From contig NC_084600.1 of the NCBI RefSeq assembly GCF_033807715.1, forward strand, positions 45,839,824-45,903,823: a stretch of 64,000 nucleotides of DNA. The letters are read 5' to 3'. The notes beneath the pieces are model-generated. The model was not told the DNA's origin. It saw nothing but the letters and a program-made list of their open reading frames with translations, and did not search any database. This document shows, piece after piece, positions 1 to 64,000 of the stretch. Position 1 is the first letter of the stretch. Each line of letters opens with the position of its first letter. Both the position numbers and the translations under genes were made by a program. Source of the stretch: Cololabis saira. Its lineage: Eukaryota; Chordata; Actinopteri; Beloniformes; Belonidae.

Positions 1-45
1 GTTGGACTCTGTCCGTCCGTCCGTCCCGTCAGTCCGGCCGGCCTC

Positions 46-165
46 CGTATCAACCAGCAGGGGGCGCAACGCGAGCACTGTTTCGTATCGACCAGCAGGG
101 GGCGCAACGCGAGCACTGTTCCGTATCGACCAGCAGGGGGCACAACGCGAGAACTGATTTAGTCC
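46..165 (+). promoter_or_regulatory. Three tandem CTCF-like motifs in a 38-bp repeat
   Basis: CCAGCAGGGGGCGC occurs at 54-67 and 92-105 and, with one change, at 130-143, each in the same 38-bp unit and all on the plus strand. It fits the vertebrate CTCF core (CCASYAGRKGGC). The position is just beyond the 3' end of sptbn4. Binding is inferred from motif alone. Confidence 0.5.
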
Positions 166-237
166 TGGTGACGGGAGGGCGGGAAAATAAGTTCATCGTG
201 GTTAAATAGTCAGTCGGAGGCAACGGTGGCCTCGTGT

Positions 238-420
238 TCAGACATGCTCTACATCCATCTATCTGTCCATCCTCCCTCCATCCTCCCTCCATCCTCCCTC
301 CATCCTCCCTCCATCATCCCTCCATCCTCCCTCCATCATCCCTCCATCCTCCCTCCATCCTCCCTCCATCCTCCCTCCATCCTCCCTCCATCCTCCCTCC
401 ACCATCCCTCCATCCTCCAG
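238..420. repeat. CCATCCTCCCT minisatellite, part 1
   Basis: About 16 units of the 11-bp motif, almost pure pyrimidine on the plus strand. Ends in CCAGGTCTGTTAA, the target of the transposon at 430. Confidence 0.92.
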
Positions 421-429
421 GTCTGTTAA

Positions 430-1073
430 AGGGAAAGTTCCGTTTTTTACAACCTGGACCTTATTTCTGGTATTTTTTATGGTCGTATACTCACCCAGGC
501 AAGTTTGGTGTCATTTGGAGTCCTTCAGAAGATATTAGGGGTTTTGTGTGAGCCGCTTCTCCATATAACGGTAGTGAACGGGGCACAGCGGGACACAGAC
601 GATGCAGCGTCTAAATAACACATGATTGATTTCTTTTATGAATCACTAGATCTGCTTCCAGGACCTGTTGTCTTCATCTGGGGCTGTGTGTGTAACAAAT
701 AAATCAGTTTGTAAACAAGACCTCTGAACTCATGACGTCATCTCTGTGCGCGCATCGCAGACACAGCTCCGTGTACAGCTGGAGTTCTACTGTTAGTTTA
801 CTGTTAGTTATTTGAAACATGTCTGAATATTTGTCACATTCTGAGGTTGTGGACGACGACTTTGAATATGATGGACATCCTTACCGTTTTGAGCCAGAGT
901 ATACGTTAGCAAAGTCTAGCTGTACCTGTCCACTTATATGGAGAATCGGCTCGCAAAAAAAACCCTAATATCTTCCGAAGGACTCCAAATGACACCAAAC
1001 TTGCCTGGGTGAGTATACGACCATAAAAAATGCCAGAAATAAGGTCCAGGTTGTAAAAAAACGAACTTTCCCT
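430..1073. mobile_element. Non-autonomous TTAA-target DNA transposon with ~140-bp inverted repeats
   Basis: Ends are AGGGAAAGTTC and GAACTTTCCCT; inverted similarity extends about 140 bp inward on each side (430-569, 936-1073). It is flanked by TTAA at 426-429 and 1074-1077. The flanks GGTCTG-TTAA and TTAA-TGTCC rejoin to give a sequence present intact at about 1213 and 1366, that is, empty sites. TTAA targets are known for piggyBac and Kolobok-type elements; the superfamily is not decided. Confidence 0.85.
819..968 (+). pseudogene. 49-residue ORF remnant inside the TTAA transposon
   Basis: Reads MSEYLSHSEVVDDDF and DGHPYRFEPEYT, then runs into the inverted repeat and a TAA. The DG-PY-FEPEYT motif resembles the N-terminus of transposon-borne zinc-finger proteins of fish often labelled P2X7-like (from memory; not certain). 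Probably the truncated first exon of the parent element's gene. Confidence 0.5.
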
Positions 1074-1077
1074 TTAA

Positions 1078-1445
1078 TGTCCATCCATCCCTCCACCATC
1101 CCTGCATCATCCCTCCACCATCCCTCCATCATCCCTCCACCATCCCTCCATCATCCCTCCACCATCCCTCCATCTATCCCTCCATCCATCCATCCTCCCT
1201 CTCTTCCTCCCAGGTCTGTTAATGTCCATCCATCCCTCCATCTTTCCCTCCACCATTTCTCCATCTTTCCCTCCATTCCTCCATCCTCCATCCATCCTCC
1301 GTCCATCCTCCCTCCATCCCTCCACCATCCCTTCACCATCCCTCCATCCTCCCTCCCTTCCTCCCAGGTCTGTTAATGTCCATCCCTCCGTCCATCCATC
1401 CCTCCATCCATCCCTCCATCCTCCCTCCCTTCCTCCAGGTCTGTT
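1078..1445. repeat. CCATC/CCTCC minisatellite, part 2, with CCAGGTCTGTTAATGTCC spacers
   Basis: Same pyrimidine-rich repeat family as 238-420. The spacer CCAGGTCTGTTAATGTCC recurs at about 1210 and 1364 and partly at 1434, showing a higher-order unit of roughly 150 bp. It borders the sptbn4 stop codon, so it lies in the presumed 3' UTR. Confidence 0.88.
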
Positions 1446-1460
1446 GTCAGTGTTTCTTCT

Positions 1461-64000
<62,540 letters not shown>

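Noticed and set aside
238..1445. Possible CRISPR-like array (regular repeats with spacers)
   Set aside because: Vertebrate minisatellite without unique spacers or cas genes.

Overview
The window is a piece of a ray-finned (teleost) fish chromosome. Introns are packed with non-LTR retrotransposons ending in ATTGA repeats, PIF/Harbinger-like and hAT-like elements, and large minisatellites. It carries one recognisable host gene, on the minus strand from beyond base 64000 down to base 1461: the 3' part of the beta-IV spectrin gene (sptbn4). Nineteen exons could be placed with compatible splice phases throughout. They give about 1,588 residues: roughly spectrin repeat 10 through 17, a long variable domain, an Arg/Pro-rich linker, a PH domain split over four exons, and an acidic/basic tail. 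The match to beta-IV rather than other beta spectrins rests on the ERQES-like motifs, the block RPRARDRPKPRRRPRP, and the start of the PH domain.

Layout: 1-1460, CTCF-like triplet, CCATCCTCC minisatellite and a TTAA-target transposon; 1461-1793, last exon; 1850-19035, retroviral pol remnant, nearly full-length LINE, Harbinger copy, satellite-bearing element, and the three other PH-region exons; 19200-36000, the variable-domain exons and repeats 12-17 with two more LINE 3' ends; 36000-43400, a LINE > Harbinger > hAT nest, minisatellites, C-rich repeat DNA and a 13-copy YY1-like array; 43389-46697, two repeat-10/12 exons; 46698-63923, one 17-kb intron with transposon debris, telomere-like arrays and a 1.9-kb minisatellite; 63924-64000, a partial exon.

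The most unusual theme is tandem amplification touching the sptbn4 coding sequence and its splice junctions. The variable domain has nine GSSGYLAQ-type repeats. Exon 43389-43769 has a 30-bp in-frame VNTR. The last exon has SEKER repeats. Three minisatellites are built from an exon 3' end plus its donor splice site, one of them placing twelve decoy donors downstream of the real one. No rRNA, tRNA, CRISPR array or prokaryotic gene was seen. The promoter and first exons of sptbn4 lie outside the window, and no convincing polyadenylation signal was found below base 1461.
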